Shown here piece after piece: positions 1 through 11,806 of a stretch of 64,000 bases of DNA (the first letter of the stretch is position 1; each line of letters opens with the position of its first letter). The stretch covers positions 1 through 64,000 of the forward strand of contig BDDD01005241.1 of assembly GCA_001972305.1 (NCBI GenBank), written 5' to 3'. The notes beneath the pieces were generated by a model. That model had not been told where the DNA came from. It worked only from the letters and a program-made list of their open reading frames with translations, and did no database searches. Position numbers and translations under genes: made by a program. The DNA is from Cephalotus follicularis (Eukaryota; Streptophyta; Magnoliopsida; Oxalidales; Cephalotaceae).

Positions 1-241
1 TAAGGACACTACTGCCATTGCCACGCCAGAGATAGAGGACGCCTTCTTCTTTGACAACACGAATGATGCAATCGAGCATGCCCTTGAATCTTGTGTTGCG
101 TCCAATAATGGCGAGATTGCTTTCTTGGGTCTGCAGAAAAAAATTAGCCCCCTCGATGGGTGCCACGACGGTGTGGACCACGCCACCCATCACCGCCCCA
201 GCCATCAGATGACGATGGAAGTTGTGTGCCCATTTCGATGC
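1..241 (-). pseudogene. ADP/ATP carrier-like (PM-ANT1 type) fragment, runs off left edge
   Basis: Reading the minus strand from about 241 down to 1 gives one open frame that resembles the N-terminal part of plant plasma-membrane-type ADP/ATP carriers (mitochondrial carrier family). It contains LMAGAVMGGVVHT, then LQTQESNLAIIG, then RFKGMLDCIIR and LYLWRGNGSSVL, which is the first transmembrane helix, the matrix loop and the amphipathic helix of the first repeat. The family signature PxExxK (usually APIERAK) reads APIEGAN here, so the charged residues are lost. No good start codon lies upstream: an in-frame stop is met at about 260. The decayed signature and missing start suggest a pseudogene, but an upstream exon is possible because an AG precedes the homology. 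The rest of the gene lies outside the window. Confidence 0.6.
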
Positions 242-751
242 TTTTGAGTCTCTCTTCTTATATTATCTCTGTTTAGTTGGTATTGTTTGTGGTGGCATTA
301 CTACTTAATAATCAGTGGGATTTATTATTAATATCTGTAAGAGCATATATATTTTTTGATAAATTAATTTTCCTTTTTTTTCTTTATACTCTTTACTATT
401 GTGATATTTTTGTTTTGTTCTTTTCTGCATACGTGTATAAGCCTTTTAGGTTTACGTTTTGTAAACTTTTTCTATTCTCAATCGATGTTTTTTTAAAAAA
501 AAATACAAATAGAGCAACCTAATTAAGAAAAATCGTTCAACAATCAAGGTGTTCGAGCACAAGCTCAAAAAAGTAATTATTGGGTGTTTGTTTCTGTTTA
601 GTTTCAATTATTTCATCTGTTTGATTGCCAGAAAAACTTGATAAATAGATAAATAAGTAAAAGAACCGCATGTTTATGTCAATCAGGATACACAAATGAC
701 ACACCATTGTTAAACAATTACAAACACCAAATCCTTCAAGGGAAATGTGTC
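242..751. other. Intergenic, AT-rich, no gene seen
   Basis: The open frames here are short, low in complexity and lack homology I can recognise. The last part is probably the 3' UTR and polyadenylation region of the strictosidine synthase-like gene on the minus strand. Confidence 0.6.
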
Positions 752-2715
752 TCAAGGGTAGGGTAGTGTAGCTATATGATTATGAGCCACAGTTCCAATC
801 CACAGCTTCCCTTGTACCTCTTTAACTTCGCTCACAAGCTTCATCACCACACCCTTTGGATCCTCAAGAACTTCCAAAATCTCTCCATTTTCATCGAAGA
901 GGGAGACAACTGTGTACATTCTCATCCCCATCAACCTCGCTAAGATGCTCATGCGGATTGGCAACCGGAAGTATACTCTGCGAATCCATGGATTTCGGAT
1001 CAAGATTTCTTGTGCTGCAGTCCGGCAACAATCTATGGCTACCCAATACTGGCCTTTATCATTTATTCTTACATTGTCCGGGAAACCTGGCAGGTTGGCG
1101 ACAATTTCCATAGTTCCCTTTTTGGGTCCCTCTAGCCAATATTTCATTAGCCTGGGCCATCAGTATTGATCAATGTCACAATTCAAATTTTCTTTTGATG
1201 GTTTAAAGGGTAACAAGCATGCAGCATAGGCAAGGTTATAGATTGACTAGAAGAGTGCATACATGCGTTACATGCATATTGGTACTATATATGATGTGCA
1301 ATGACATAATAGAGAAGATGTGTGCTATGGAATAAATTTACATGGTTACTGCAGATGCAGCTATCCTGGGTGCTTCTCGAAAAAGGGTAAAATTTGTTTG
1401 ACAAGTGGTATTGTAGTGAGGAGGTGGCATCCCATTCTAAGTCATGGAGACTAAAGATATGACATGAAGCTACTAGATAAAAAAGAGGTTGTTTAATTAA
1501 TGGATTGAAGCAATCTACAAAAGTTGGGACTATAAGCATCTAATTCGTACTTATCATATTGAAGGGTGATTACCTGCAATTGGTAGTCTCAGTGAAAAGG
1601 AGGAAGGTTTGGTCACTTGATAACTGTACCCCATTTGGAAAAGCCAGGCCATCCAATACAACATGAGTTGTTTTAGTAGGAGGATCATATCTAAGGATCC
1701 TACCAGTGCTTTCTCCTTCCAACATTATAAAGAAATGGTTCCTGCAGTATGTATCATAAATGAAAGTATTAATCAATTTACTTGGTTTGTATTAAATATA
1801 TTTAGTTGTTAACATTGCACTTACACTCTATTGTATCTTTTGCTAGTATCTGTGAAGAAGATGGAACCATTAGTATGAATATCGAGGTCATTAGCAAAGA
1901 GGATTGGCTCTCCTTCCACATGGGTTGCCAAAGGAGTAGCAAGTCCTCCTTCAGGTCCTACAACTAGAAGGCCATAATATGCATCAGCAATGTACAAATT
2001 GTCTCTCTCTTTCTCAAACCTTAAACCAAGGGGACGGCCACAACGTTTCTCATGTTTCCATTGCTTGGATGTAGTCGAGTCGATGCCTCTTGAACAGGCC
2101 TCCTCTGACCTGTTATGTGCCACATTGAGGTAAATTAGCATATATTGTATATGATTCAATGTTAACGTGTGCTCGGAAATTTCACGTGTCTAGTTTTATG
2201 TTAAATTTTGAGAAGCTGTTAAAACTCGAAGAAATACACATTATACGCTGATGCTTAATATCCAAGTGTCACCGCTTAGTGTGTATTTCTATGAGTTTAT
2301 TGAACAATGTTGGTGCAGCCTTGCAGGCATATATATATGAAGCTTACCAGTTTGTTGTTACAGTAGCAAATGTTTCCCAACCAACATCTTCCCCCATCCA
2401 TCTGACAATGCGTCCATCGGCTAAACCCGTGTAAGGGCCACGCCCCAAACTGTCAAACTCCAAAGATTCAGGACCAAAGACTTGATCTGCAAACTCCAAT
2501 TTCCCATTTCCAAGCCTGCTCAGGTTATCTCTAGGCCAGTTTCCCATGACTTGCTTGTATGGTGCAATGTCATTTATCACTGGCCTAAATTCATGCTCTC
2601 CAACTGGACCCATGTGAAAAGGGTCAATTAAAACAAACCCCAAGGCAATACCAAGAAGAAGGAGGAATGGATGCTGCAATAAAAACTCATCTTTCAGCAA
2701 GATTTTCCTCTCCAT
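752..2715 (-). CDS. Strictosidine synthase-like protein, four exons
   Basis: Exons on the minus strand are 2715-2348, 2109-1825, 1741-1574 and 1151-752. All introns have GT-AG ends and the phases fit, giving 407 codons (406 aa). The start is ATG at 2715; residues about 15-31 form a hydrophobic signal or anchor segment (FLLLLGIALGFVLI), so the protein probably enters the secretory pathway. The rest matches the six-bladed beta-propeller of the plant strictosidine synthase-like (SSL)/APMAP family: GPESLEFDSLGRGPYTGLADG, CGRPLGLRF, FTDTSKRYNRV, GRILRYDPPTKTTHVVLDGL, FTETTNCRLMKYWLEGPKKG and the C-terminal KLWIGTVAHNHIATLPYP. True strictosidine synthase joins tryptamine and secologanin in the vacuole. 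Most SSL proteins lack that activity and their substrates are unknown, so I do not assign a reaction. It looks intact and has the usual family length. Confidence 0.92.
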
Positions 2716-3845
2716 GTGAGAGCCTTATTTTGGATAGAGTGTGAGAGAGAGTTAAGGTTTATGTGAAGTAATATGCAATTGCTAAGATATTATGCATTAA
2801 GGCATTAAGAAGCTAAAAAGTTGGTAAGATTTCATGCATTTTTTGTGATAGCAATGCAGTGGAGATTAGGTTGTCTCTTGTTAGTCATGTTTTTTGCACA
2901 TATTGTTACGTTTGGGAAACAAAACTGAAGCTAACAGTTCCTTGCAGGAAAGTATGTTTATTTCTACTTGTAAATATACCTATCAACCAATAATGAATTG
3001 AAGAGGGAAAGTACAATCCGCACTTTGGCTTTTAGAGACAAATATTTGAGATCTAATAACCTTTGCGAAGGAGAAGAAACTATTTGGAATATCAAAGATA
3101 AAATCTTTTCTTCCTCCGAATAATACACTTTCGATATTTTCGAATCTAATCTTTTCAAAAAAGAGCATAACAATGACGCGATTCTTATCCTATATATATG
3201 AATTAAAGATGGATGTTTTCATTATCCATTGATTATGCACGGAAGCTGAACATAATACATATATTCTTAGACTGACCCTCTTCACTCAACACCTTATAAA
3301 ATAGGATGGTATCCCTTCTCAGCTGCGTCAGGATGATAATGCTAACATAGAATCAACTCTTTGGTTGCATTTAGTAACTTTCAATAAACAGGACAACGTT
3401 GTCACATTATTCGTTCACAAAAACTGAAATACGAACGTAATTTGGGTCGAAATAGAAACATAGTTTGTATATAGTTTGTTTTTATTATTTATTTCTAATT
3501 ACAATCATACAAAATATAAAAAAATAATGTCAATTGACATACATCTCTTATCACCAAATGTAAAAAATGAAACCTAAAACTTTTTAGGTCAATAATCCAA
3601 ACTTACATATAATAGTCAATTTTGATGATTTTAATTTAATTAATTTGATTACTACTACTATTACTACTGTAACATTTTTAAAAAAAAAGTCAAGAGAGGA
3701 ATCTTTACCGGCTACCAGCTTAGCAGGTACAGCTTATGCGATACAGTGAAGTATAATAAACAACGAATGAAATTAAAAAGGAAAACTTATTATTTTATCA
3801 AAATAAAATTTGTAAATAAAAAGAGAGAAAAAAAAAAAGGTTAAA
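2716..3845. other. Intergenic between divergent genes
   Basis: AT-rich sequence between the SSL gene (leftward) and the DUF1336 gene (rightward). It should hold both promoters. No conserved coding sequence is visible; a poly-purine/A-rich tract lies at about 3820-3840. Confidence 0.5.
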
Positions 3846-5439
3846 GGAAGGTTCTCGTGGAAGCTTCTTCGTCGTTTACGTGATCTTTGTATCGCTATTT
3901 GTCTGTTAAAGAGTCTTCATTTCTCTCATTTCTTCTTAAGTCAAGGTCAGCTTTTTATTATGCTTTTTTTTTTCCTTCTTAAATATGAAGTTTATGTAGT
4001 TTTGTTGATAGATATGTGTTTAATTTGTTTGTTTTTCTATTTCTGGCTTCATTTTCTCTTATATGCTAGGGTTTCCTCTCTAAATAGAAAAAAATTGGGT
4101 TTTGATTATATTTTGATCACGCTTTGTTCATGCACATACACTTAATGTTATTTTTGTTATATTTGATCTGCATTACGGTAATATTAAGAATAGCTTACTA
4201 CAAAAAAAAAAGAAAATCCTTTTCTTAGGTGTAGTTAAATGAAAAGAAGATTTTAGTTCTTTGCATCGTCCAAGATCGCACCAAAATGCGATAATTGGTG
4301 TGAATTGCAGAATCCAGTAAATCATCAAGGTTTTTGTTCTTATATAAAATGCTAGACAAAGGCTTTAATAGTACATATTGAGTTCAGTGATCCCAAGGTT
4401 TGTTTGTTTGTGAAATCCAAAAAAAGAAAGCGTATAAATGCTTTTTGCAATGTTTTATACATTTATTGCGGTATTACATTCTATGAATAATAATAATGTA
4501 GTTCTGCTAATGAACTTATCAGTTTAAGAATCACATTATTAACTTATATGTTTGCCATATTTGGACTTAGCTTTGTTAGTCTACAGTGAGACTGGAATTA
4601 GTTGCTGGTAGAGGCCTTTCTTCATCGCTTGGAGCTTAGCTTTTAGCTTCCCATTTTTTCGTTGTGTTCCATAAAATCTTCTTTTATGATATTTTTAGTT
4701 GCATCTCACATGAAACGAATGCATGATTTATATTTCGATTGGTAAACTACTTTTCTTATCACATTGAGGGCTTTTAATGGATCATGGCCCACATATTAGT
4801 TTTTGAGTTGCAGCATTTGTTGGTGGGTCTGTTCGGCGTGCTAATGGTTTGTTTGGCTTTTGGCTTCTGGCTTCATCAGTCTTTGGCATATTTGATTATT
4901 TTCTATGTAAGATCTGTAAATGAAAATGTAGTGTCATAAAATGGATGTAAATTCAGGAAATTATGTAATAATATATTTTGTGCCAGTTAAGTGCCGAGAT
5001 TTTCCTTGGTGGTGTACATTCAGCATTGGTTTCACTTTTCATTGACCCTGCATTTTCCCTTACTCCGTTGTAGACAGAAAATAACTTTGGGTTTAAAGCA
5101 TGAGATTAGTACTACTTCTATTACATAATACTATTTCCTAGTGTGTGATTTTGTTGTATTTAGTGTACTATATTTGTGTGCTGTGATGTTATGGTCTTCA
5201 TTAGACATTGGTATTTCTCATATAAATTCATGTACTGTATCTGATGTGAGGCTTCTCACAGTGGAAACCGATAGAGACTCTTTTGGAATTTGGAGGGACC
5301 ACTATTTTAAGGATTCTAAAGAGATTTCTTTTCTCTCATTTTCTCCTTGCTTCAGCACTTTGCATTTGTTGGGTTTTTTTTTTCAATTTATTATCTAGAC
5401 ACGGTTTCTGTTTTCTATGGCTACCTTTTCAGATAACAT
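3846..5439 (+). promoter_or_regulatory. Probable 5' UTR exon and 5' UTR intron of the DUF1336 gene
   Basis: A pyrimidine-rich leader at about 3850-3945 ends in TCAAG followed by GTCAG, a plausible donor at 3946. A good acceptor (polypyrimidine tract, then TTTTCAG) ends at 5432, seven bases before the ATG at 5440. The roughly 1.5-kb T-rich stretch between them looks like a leader intron. The acceptor is fairly convincing; the donor is an inference. Confidence 0.45.
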
Positions 5440-6399
5440 ATGGCCAAGACTGGTGGCAGAGATGAACCTGAATGGATAGAGAGAGTGAGATCGGAGGGAG
5501 CTGTTCCATTACTTGAACCAGATAACTGTCCAAATGGCTGGGCTTCGCCACCCGGGGACAAATTCATGGTGAGAGGGCCAGAATATTTTTCAACCAGGGT
5601 TAAAATCCCAGGTGGTGAATATCTTCTTAAGCCTCTTGCCTTTGATTGGATAAAAGGATCTATGAAGATCGGAGACATCTTGAAGCATCCAAACAGCCGT
5701 GTTAGGAAGGCTGTTGATGAGGAGTTTCCAACAGGTGATAAGCCTTTTGTTTGGGCTTTCAATCTACAAGTCCCAAGTAAGGATAATTATAGTGCTGTGG
5801 CATATTTTGTAGCCACTAATCCTATTCCAGAGGGATCTTTACTGGACCGCTTCCTGAAAGGGGATGATGGGTTTAGAAATTCAAGGCTTAAATTGATTGC
5901 AAATATTGTCAAAGGCCCTTGGATTGTCAAAAAAGCAGTTGGGGAGCAGGCCATATGCATAATTGGGCGTGCCCTTTCATGTAAGTACTGTATAGCGGAG
6001 AATTTCCTGGAAGTGGATGTGGATATTGGGTCTTCCATGGTTGCAAGTGCAATAGTTCATCTGGCATTTGGTTATATTACAACACTGACCGTTGACCTAG
6101 CCTTCCTTATTGAGGGACAAACTGAATCAGAGCTTCCAGAACAAATTATAGGAGCCTTCAGATTTTCTGAGCTGAATCCAGCTTCAGCTTGGTCTATTGA
6201 AGCACCATCACATGGAAGCTCCAGTGGTTTGCAGTCGTCACTACCAACACGCTTGTGGAAATCAATCGGTCAGGGGTTTTCTAATCTTCTTCATCCAGGT
6301 GCTCAAGAAAGTGGTTCTAGCTCTGGCTCAGCCCATGTTAATGGAATTGCTGTCCATGAAGACAGTGATGAAAAATCAAATAAAGGGTACGCTTTGTAA
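5440..6399 (+). CDS. DUF1336 / EDR2 C-terminal domain protein
   Basis: A 319-aa protein from one coding exon, starting at ATG 5440 just after a splice acceptor. Residues about 28-245 form the DUF1336 (EDR2_C) domain. Visible blocks are CPNGWASPPGDKFMVRGPEY (30-49), GGEYLLKPLAFDWIKG, WAFNLQVPS, NSRLKLIANIVKGPWIVKKA and NFLEVDVDIGSSMVASAIVH (189-208). In EDR2 this domain follows PH and START domains and the protein dampens disease-linked cell death. This is a short form with only the DUF1336 part, so that role cannot be carried over. The serine-rich C-terminus is probably disordered. An alternative end is possible: a donor inside AAAGGGTACG near 6388 could splice to the acceptor ending at 7175, giving an end of about the same length (…NKGPNQCP, stop 7192-7194). 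Both ends are plausible. Confidence 0.88.
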   Translation: MAKTGGRDEPEWIERVRSEGAVPLLEPDNCPNGWASPPGDKFMVRGPEYFSTRVKIPGGEYLLKPLAFDWIKGSMKIGDILKHPNSRVRKAVDEEFPTGDKPFVWAFNLQVPSKDNYSAVAYFVATNPIPEGSLLDRFLKGDDGFRNSRLKLIANIVKGPWIVKKAVGEQAICIIGRALSCKYCIAENFLEVDVDIGSSMVASAIVHLAFGYITTLTVDLAFLIEGQTESELPEQIIGAFRFSELNPASAWSIEAPSHGSSSGLQSSLPTRLWKSIGQGFSNLLHPGAQESGSSSGSAHVNGIAVHEDSDEKSNKGYAL

Positions 6400-8833
6400 A
6401 TTGTGGTTGGAAAGAATAGTTCACTTTTTCTTTTTATTAAAAATAGAAAATCTATGAAAGAATGGTCCTCCAAACTTTGATACATGGGTTTTAACTTTCG
6501 TTTGTGTGCTATGGAGAAGTAGAGTGCTGAAATAGTCGCAAAAAATTTAAATTTTGTAACCATTTTAAGTGGTTTATCTCCCCCTATTTATAGACATTCA
6601 AAACATGTCGACCTGCCGAATATATCTGAAGCGTTAAACTATAACAGTTAAGACATAACATGTAAAAAAAAAGGGTTTTAAATTAAATTCTGAGAAAAAT
6701 ATGTCGGACAAATACTTTGCCACATGAGCATTATTTTCCTGAGTTTTTCAAAAATATCCAGAGTCCCTTTGTAAACATATTCGATATCAAATTTTCCCTA
6801 TTATGAACGAGTAATTGTTTTTAGCATTTGTTGCTTTGTTTATGAATTTTTGTTGTGTTTTTGTCAATAATTATAGAGTGCATCGACTTCCTGTTGCTTT
6901 CACAAATCAAACAGACAATTTTGAGATTGTCTCAATCTTTTTCTACGTCCATCTAGGTATGGCTGACATTAATGGAGTTCTGTCTGTTAAAACTATTTAC
7001 AATACGTATATAGTATGGCTATTAGTTCTCTATATTGCTTAGTCCCTTATAAAGCATTTAGTCAAATATGGTTAATGCTTTGCGCTAAAAGCTGGTAGTT
7101 TACCTTCAAGTCTGGTTCTTCTGATGTGTTGTACGCCTAGTTGTAAAAACTTACAATTTATTGCATTATCTGCAGACCAAACCAATGCCCCTGATGGCTG
7201 TACCTGTGTTGCTATTCAAGAAGGTTAATGTGATTATTCCACAATCGCTGAAGATGTGAGCTTCTGTTCATCAACTCCTTTTCATATTCTATAAAGGTCG
7301 ACGAGTAAACTCTTTGCCTTAGGGAAGCCAACAAATTCTTTCTTTTTGATTGACTGAATTAAATTTATTGGTGTTCAGTTGCACATTTTAGCATTCTTCA
7401 CTGTTTATATGTAGTTAATCAGTACATATTCCATTCGGTATTCTTGCCTTTTTAAAAAGTTTCATTCTTATAATTAGAATTTGTTTGATTTACGGAATTT
7501 TGATGAAATTTATGTTCTATTTGAGAAGAATGAGACTTTAATCTCGTTCTGATTTAGATGAATATGTCTACTTGTTAATGCTTACAATGCTGCTATTGGA
7601 ATTTTTAGAGCTGCAACTCAACCATTTTCTTAGGTATAGAGTGAATTAGTTATTAGATCTCCACAAGAAGCTTCACTTGCCATGTTAACAGAAGATTTGA
7701 CATTGTCTTAATTTATACTTTTCACACATTCTGGGGTATTTCATTTTAGAGTTGCAGGCCCAATACTTCTTTCATTAGGCTAGCTAGCCAACTCTCATCG
7801 AGATACAAACTGGCCATGTAGCATTATTGCAATGAACTTAAACCAATAAATGACTGGAAAGAAAGGGGTTGGATTTGGTTACTCTCCGTATGGTTTTCCA
7901 ATGCAACAGCTATGTGACAACTGCACCAATTCTTTAGGTATTTTCAGTTAACAAAAGAACAGCTTGCATTTTATAAGTACAAGGAGGAGACATTAACAAG
8001 TAGCCACCACATGCATCAACTTTTGCAAGAAAGTATATCCATTCTTAATCTTCGTTCACTGAATATGACGAAGCAGATGATGAATTCCCAAACTCCAGCA
8101 TGCAATTAATCTAAAAAACAATTCGAATGGTCATCTACTGCAAGTTTAAATAACCCTTAAATCGGTGATTAGATGTTTAAAGTAATTTACTTACATTATA
8201 TTAAATACAAAAAACGGTTATAACGAACAACGTTTCCCTGAAAGCCTATCTGCAAAATTCCCTGATGTATGCTTGCCTATTCTGTCAAATGGAGATACTG
8301 TGCCAAGTGCAACTAGATCTAACATAGATATGTTCTAATAATAGCACACTAGGTACAAATAAAACTAAATTATGACATAATATGGACACATACAGCAAGT
8401 TTGTTGCCTTAAGACTCATTCAATAATCCTCTATTTGTCATTTAAATTGCAGTACAAAGATTGTACACAAATTCAATTTTCATTGATTGTTTAAAAAATA
8501 ACAAACTACACAAATAATGACCATAAGATCCAAACCAACAACACTATGAATTTATAAATAGAGCAAGCAAACATGTCTCCGGTGCAAAAAGCAAGCATAT
8601 GAGAGCAATCCTGAGACCTTTAAAACACGTTGGACAGTAACAAAATGCAGTACCATTTCAGTTAGTTGCATGACTACAGCAGAAGACGGTGGCCAATCTG
8701 TGGAGCTTTGATGACGGGGGTCACTCTAGCAATTCCAATTCTGAATGTTTAACTAGTAAAAAACAATTATAGTATTGTCGTTAAATGACTTCCACACACT
8801 TGTCTTATCCAATGACAAGATCTTAAGCAAAAG
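6400..8833. other. 3' UTR and intergenic DNA
   Basis: The left part is 3' UTR of the DUF1336 gene; a possible alternative last exon begins at 7176 after a TGCAG acceptor. The remainder is AT-rich with no recognisable coding sequence. The bases just right of about 8600 are probably the 3' UTR of the rhomboid gene on the minus strand. Confidence 0.5.
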
Positions 8834-9643
8834 TCAGACAAGTTCAACACCTTCAACTGGAATTGCACTCATCTGTAAGGTTCTTCCATTTCCCAGAAAC
8901 CGCACAGAAGGCAAGGAAGGATCAGTAACTGATTCAATCTCAAGAAAGTTAAAATCATACGCACCAGATCGCTTCAAACTGAACACAAAAACAATCGCAA
9001 TCCAACCCAACATTGAAATTGCCCAATAATTGTTCATCCCGTGAATTAGACCCCAAGCTATAGCATAGCCAACAATGATTCCTGCCAAATGGCCAATAAA
9101 ACTTGCTTGTGGAACTATTATAGATGTAAAAATGAGTGACTCAAATGGTGCGAAACTTATGGGAAGCGAAAGAAACCCAAAAAGATCCAACTTCAAAGAC
9201 GGTTGCTTAATAGAAAGAATAGTCATCCATCCAAAAACAACACAAGAATACCCAACAGCCGTCACCCTCCGAAAATAATCTACCTTGAATCTTTGGATCA
9301 GCAAATGGTACATAACCAAGACTAGTACACCCGAAAACACAACCAAAACAAGCGTGTAGTGAAGATAATATTCCACCCCGAGGCCAATTTGCCCCAACTG
9401 CTCTACTACCCCAAGGCTCCAAAGTGCACTCATATTAAACACAAGATGCAAAACACTAATATGCGAAAATGCCGAGGTGACAATCCTCCAATGGTTCCCC
9501 TCAACGGCGTGTTCATAACTCAAACCCACATGCGAATACCCAATATTTTTCTTGTGTATATAAAACCATATTGCACTGCAAATTCCAATTACACAACTAG
9601 TTGCTGGTTTTTCCAATATCTCATAAAGCAATGGCTTCCCCAT
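8834..9643 (-). CDS. RBL13: Rhomboid-like intramembrane protease, RBL13 type
   Basis: A 269-aa polytopic membrane protein beginning [17 protein letters not shown] at ATG 9643. An in-frame GTG six codons upstream is not a likely start. It matches the Arabidopsis RBL13 group through its whole length. The rhomboid marks are HxxxN (HLVFN, H66 and N70), the catalytic serine in [10 protein letters not shown] (S133) and the catalytic histidine in FIGHLAG (H185). Rhomboids cut transmembrane helices within the membrane with a Ser-His dyad. Both residues are present, so it may be active; its substrate and membrane are unknown. The coding part has no intron. A leader intron from 10090 down to 9688 (GTGAGA donor, AGACAG acceptor) is likely, which puts the promoter right of about 10.17 kb. 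Confidence 0.9.
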   Translation of the reverse strand: MGKPLLYEILEKPATSCVIGICSAIWFYIHKKNIGYSHVGLSYEHAVEGNHWRIVTSAFSHISVLHLVFNMSALWSLGVVEQLGQIGLGVEYYLHYTLVLVVFSGVLVLVMYHLLIQRFKVDYFRRVTAVGYSCVVFGWMTILSIKQPSLKLDLFGFLSLPISFAPFESLIFTSIIVPQASFIGHLAGIIVGYAIAWGLIHGMNNYWAISMLGWIAIVFVFSLKRSGAYDFNFLEIESVTDPSLPSVRFLGNGRTLQMSAIPVEGVELV

Positions 9644-9687
9644 CTCTATAGCCCCCTTCACTTTCCTCTCTCTATAAAATACTTCTC

Positions 9688-10170
9688 CTGTCTAAGTTGA
9701 TTGAACCCAATAATGCAATATGAAGGATTTTTTTTTATCACTAACAAATATGAACTATAGTTAAATCACATTCATGGGTTGTCCTACATCTCATCCATTT
9801 AAAATAACCCAGATCACAGAATCCCCTAAAAACTGCGAAACTTCACGAATCTGACCATACCAACAAGCACAGCAAGTGGGTTGATTAAGAATCCAAGAAA
9901 AGTATATTTCTTTTTGAAGTAAATCCACCAGAAAATTAGCAAGATAATTCTATGTGCAATAATGGAAACCTATAACATAGAAAATTTTCTATTTATCTAT
10001 CAAGAAGGAAAAAAATAAGGAAAATAAAACTCAATAATATCAGGGTTTTAAAGGATCAACAGAAGTTGGGGTTTTAAAGAATATTCTCACCTTTTGGCTC
10101 AAATCGATTTCTGAGTTCTTAGTTTTGGCCTCCTAGACTTTCTGGGTGCTTCTAGTCCAGTCCAGAAGTG
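9688..10170 (-). promoter_or_regulatory. Probable 5' UTR exon and leader intron of the rhomboid gene
   Basis: On the minus strand, a short leader of about 80 bases ends in CCAAAAG at 10091 and is followed by GTGAGAAT. The matching acceptor TTAGACAG ends at 9688, some 45 bases before the start codon. Inferred from splice consensus only. Confidence 0.45.
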
Positions 10171-10745
10171 GTAAATAAAATAAGAAGATTGTTTTTTTAA
10201 GGTTTTGCTTTGTTTGTGTGTAAAGTGTACAATAATAAAGTTTTGTTTTTGTGCCATTAACTACCTATGGGACCATGACATCAAGACCAGGTAGGCTTGA
10301 AATTTTTGTTTGAACATAATTTGGATTACATTAGTGTCAAATATATAAATGAATGAATATTTGATTTAGTACATTTGATATAATTTATGGTAAATTACAA
10401 AAATCATCTTGTGTTTGAATTTACTAACATTTTGTATCTTCTCTTTTTAAATATTGATTCATTAACATTTTGTTCTTAATGTTTTTAAATATTATAAAAA
10501 AAAAATACTCTTTACCTTTATTTTCGTTAACAATCTTACCATTTTCTGTCAAATTCTATTGTTTCTCCAAAATAACCTTCTATAAAACGCTAACCCTAAT
10601 CCCTCTTCTCATTTCTCATTATCCTTCTTTAAACTAGTTTACCACCGCCACCTATCACCCAACTCATTGAGCTCTATCCTATTCGCCCATCTCAAAATTG
10701 TACTTGAAAAACTCTTAACTTTCCCAAATAAAAGCAACCTCAAAC
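10171..10745. other. Intergenic, no gene seen
   Basis: AT-rich DNA. From about 10.6 kb it turns richer in C and might be an unrecognisable upstream part of the glucanase relic that follows. Confidence 0.4.
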
Positions 10746-10749
10746 AAGA

Positions 10750-11070
10750 AAAGAAAAGAACCTATGGGTATCCAGCCTAGATGGAGATCAAAAGAGAATC
10801 TAGCCTGGGAACTTCGAGCGGCATTGGGGTATCTTCTTTTATGATGGATCAATCAAGTACTCTTTGGATTTGGGTGATGGCAAAGCTCTTGTTGGAGCTA
10901 AGGGTGTCAAATATTTGTCAAGACAGTAGTGTTTAATGTCACCAGAAGCTAGCATTTTAGACCCCAGTTTGGTGAATAACATTAACTATACTTGCACTTA
11001 CGCATATTGCACAAGTCTCGAATATGGATCCTCTTGTACATTAAGTTTCAGAAATGTTATGAGCTTTTCT
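10750..11070 (+). pseudogene. Beta-1,3-glucanase (GH17 + X8/CBM43) gene relic
   Basis: One plus-strand frame gives DGDQKRI, a stop, then [40 protein letters not shown], a stop where the family has SRQWC, then CLMSPEASILDP and YTCTYAYCTSLEYGSSC. This is the end of a GH17 glucan endo-1,3-beta-glucosidase catalytic domain running into an X8 (CBM43) callose-binding domain, with its cysteine pattern. Two nonsense codons are visible: one in [10 protein letters not shown] (CAG to TAG) and one at the conserved Trp (TGG to TAG). Upstream coding sequence is missing. This is a dead host-gene fragment. The match rests on remembered family blocks, but the two adjacent domains in the right order make it strong. 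Confidence 0.72.
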
Positions 11071-11806
11071 TCCCTCTCTTTTGATAAATAGGGGTTGTGA
11101 AGGGTGTGAGAGTGTGCAGGGGCTATTTGGTTGTGTTGACAGTGACACAGAGGTTAGGTTGGGTGGTTGTGGGTTTGTTTTGATGGTAAGTTTTTGTTTT
11201 GTGGAGGGGAGTTGATAGGTTGGCAATGGTGTTTGAGTATTGGTAGGTTGGCAATGGTTTTGTATAGGGGAGCACTATCTTGCACACCAATATCGGGTGC
11301 CTTAGCCTTATTGCTGGATCCGACCAACCAATCAATTGTCCCATCCAACCTCTCGGATTCAGGGCTACTAAGTGTTCGACAAAATGCCTCGTAGAATTAA
11401 TACTGAAACATAACAAGTTTGGGAAGTTTGGGTGATGTCAATTTGTGTAATTTTTTTATTATATGGTCCACTATCAATAAAATTTTCTTTAATCTCCCAA
11501 ATTATGTATTTTGGATGCATATTTTGGCTATATGATGATTGAGTTTTGGGTTTGTTAAGTACGTTTGTAAGATGTTTGATTAAATGTTTAAGATGAATCT
11601 GTTTTTTTGTTTTAAGTGAAAGACAGACAGAAATTGTTAAAAGGATATGAGATTGAGTAAGGGTATTTTTGGGATTTTGAAAAATTTTGCTGACGTGAAT
11701 GTGTTACTGGAGGAGTTTTTTTTTGGTAATTTATCCTATAATTTAAAGGCAACATCCAATTATATTAGGATAAAACTAACTAGTTTTACATCTGATCTGT
11801 TATAAA

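Noticed and set aside
277-522. Open frame of 81 codons rich in Phe, Leu and Tyr
   Set aside because: It begins at TTG, is T-rich low-complexity sequence and has no homology; a chance frame in AT-rich DNA.
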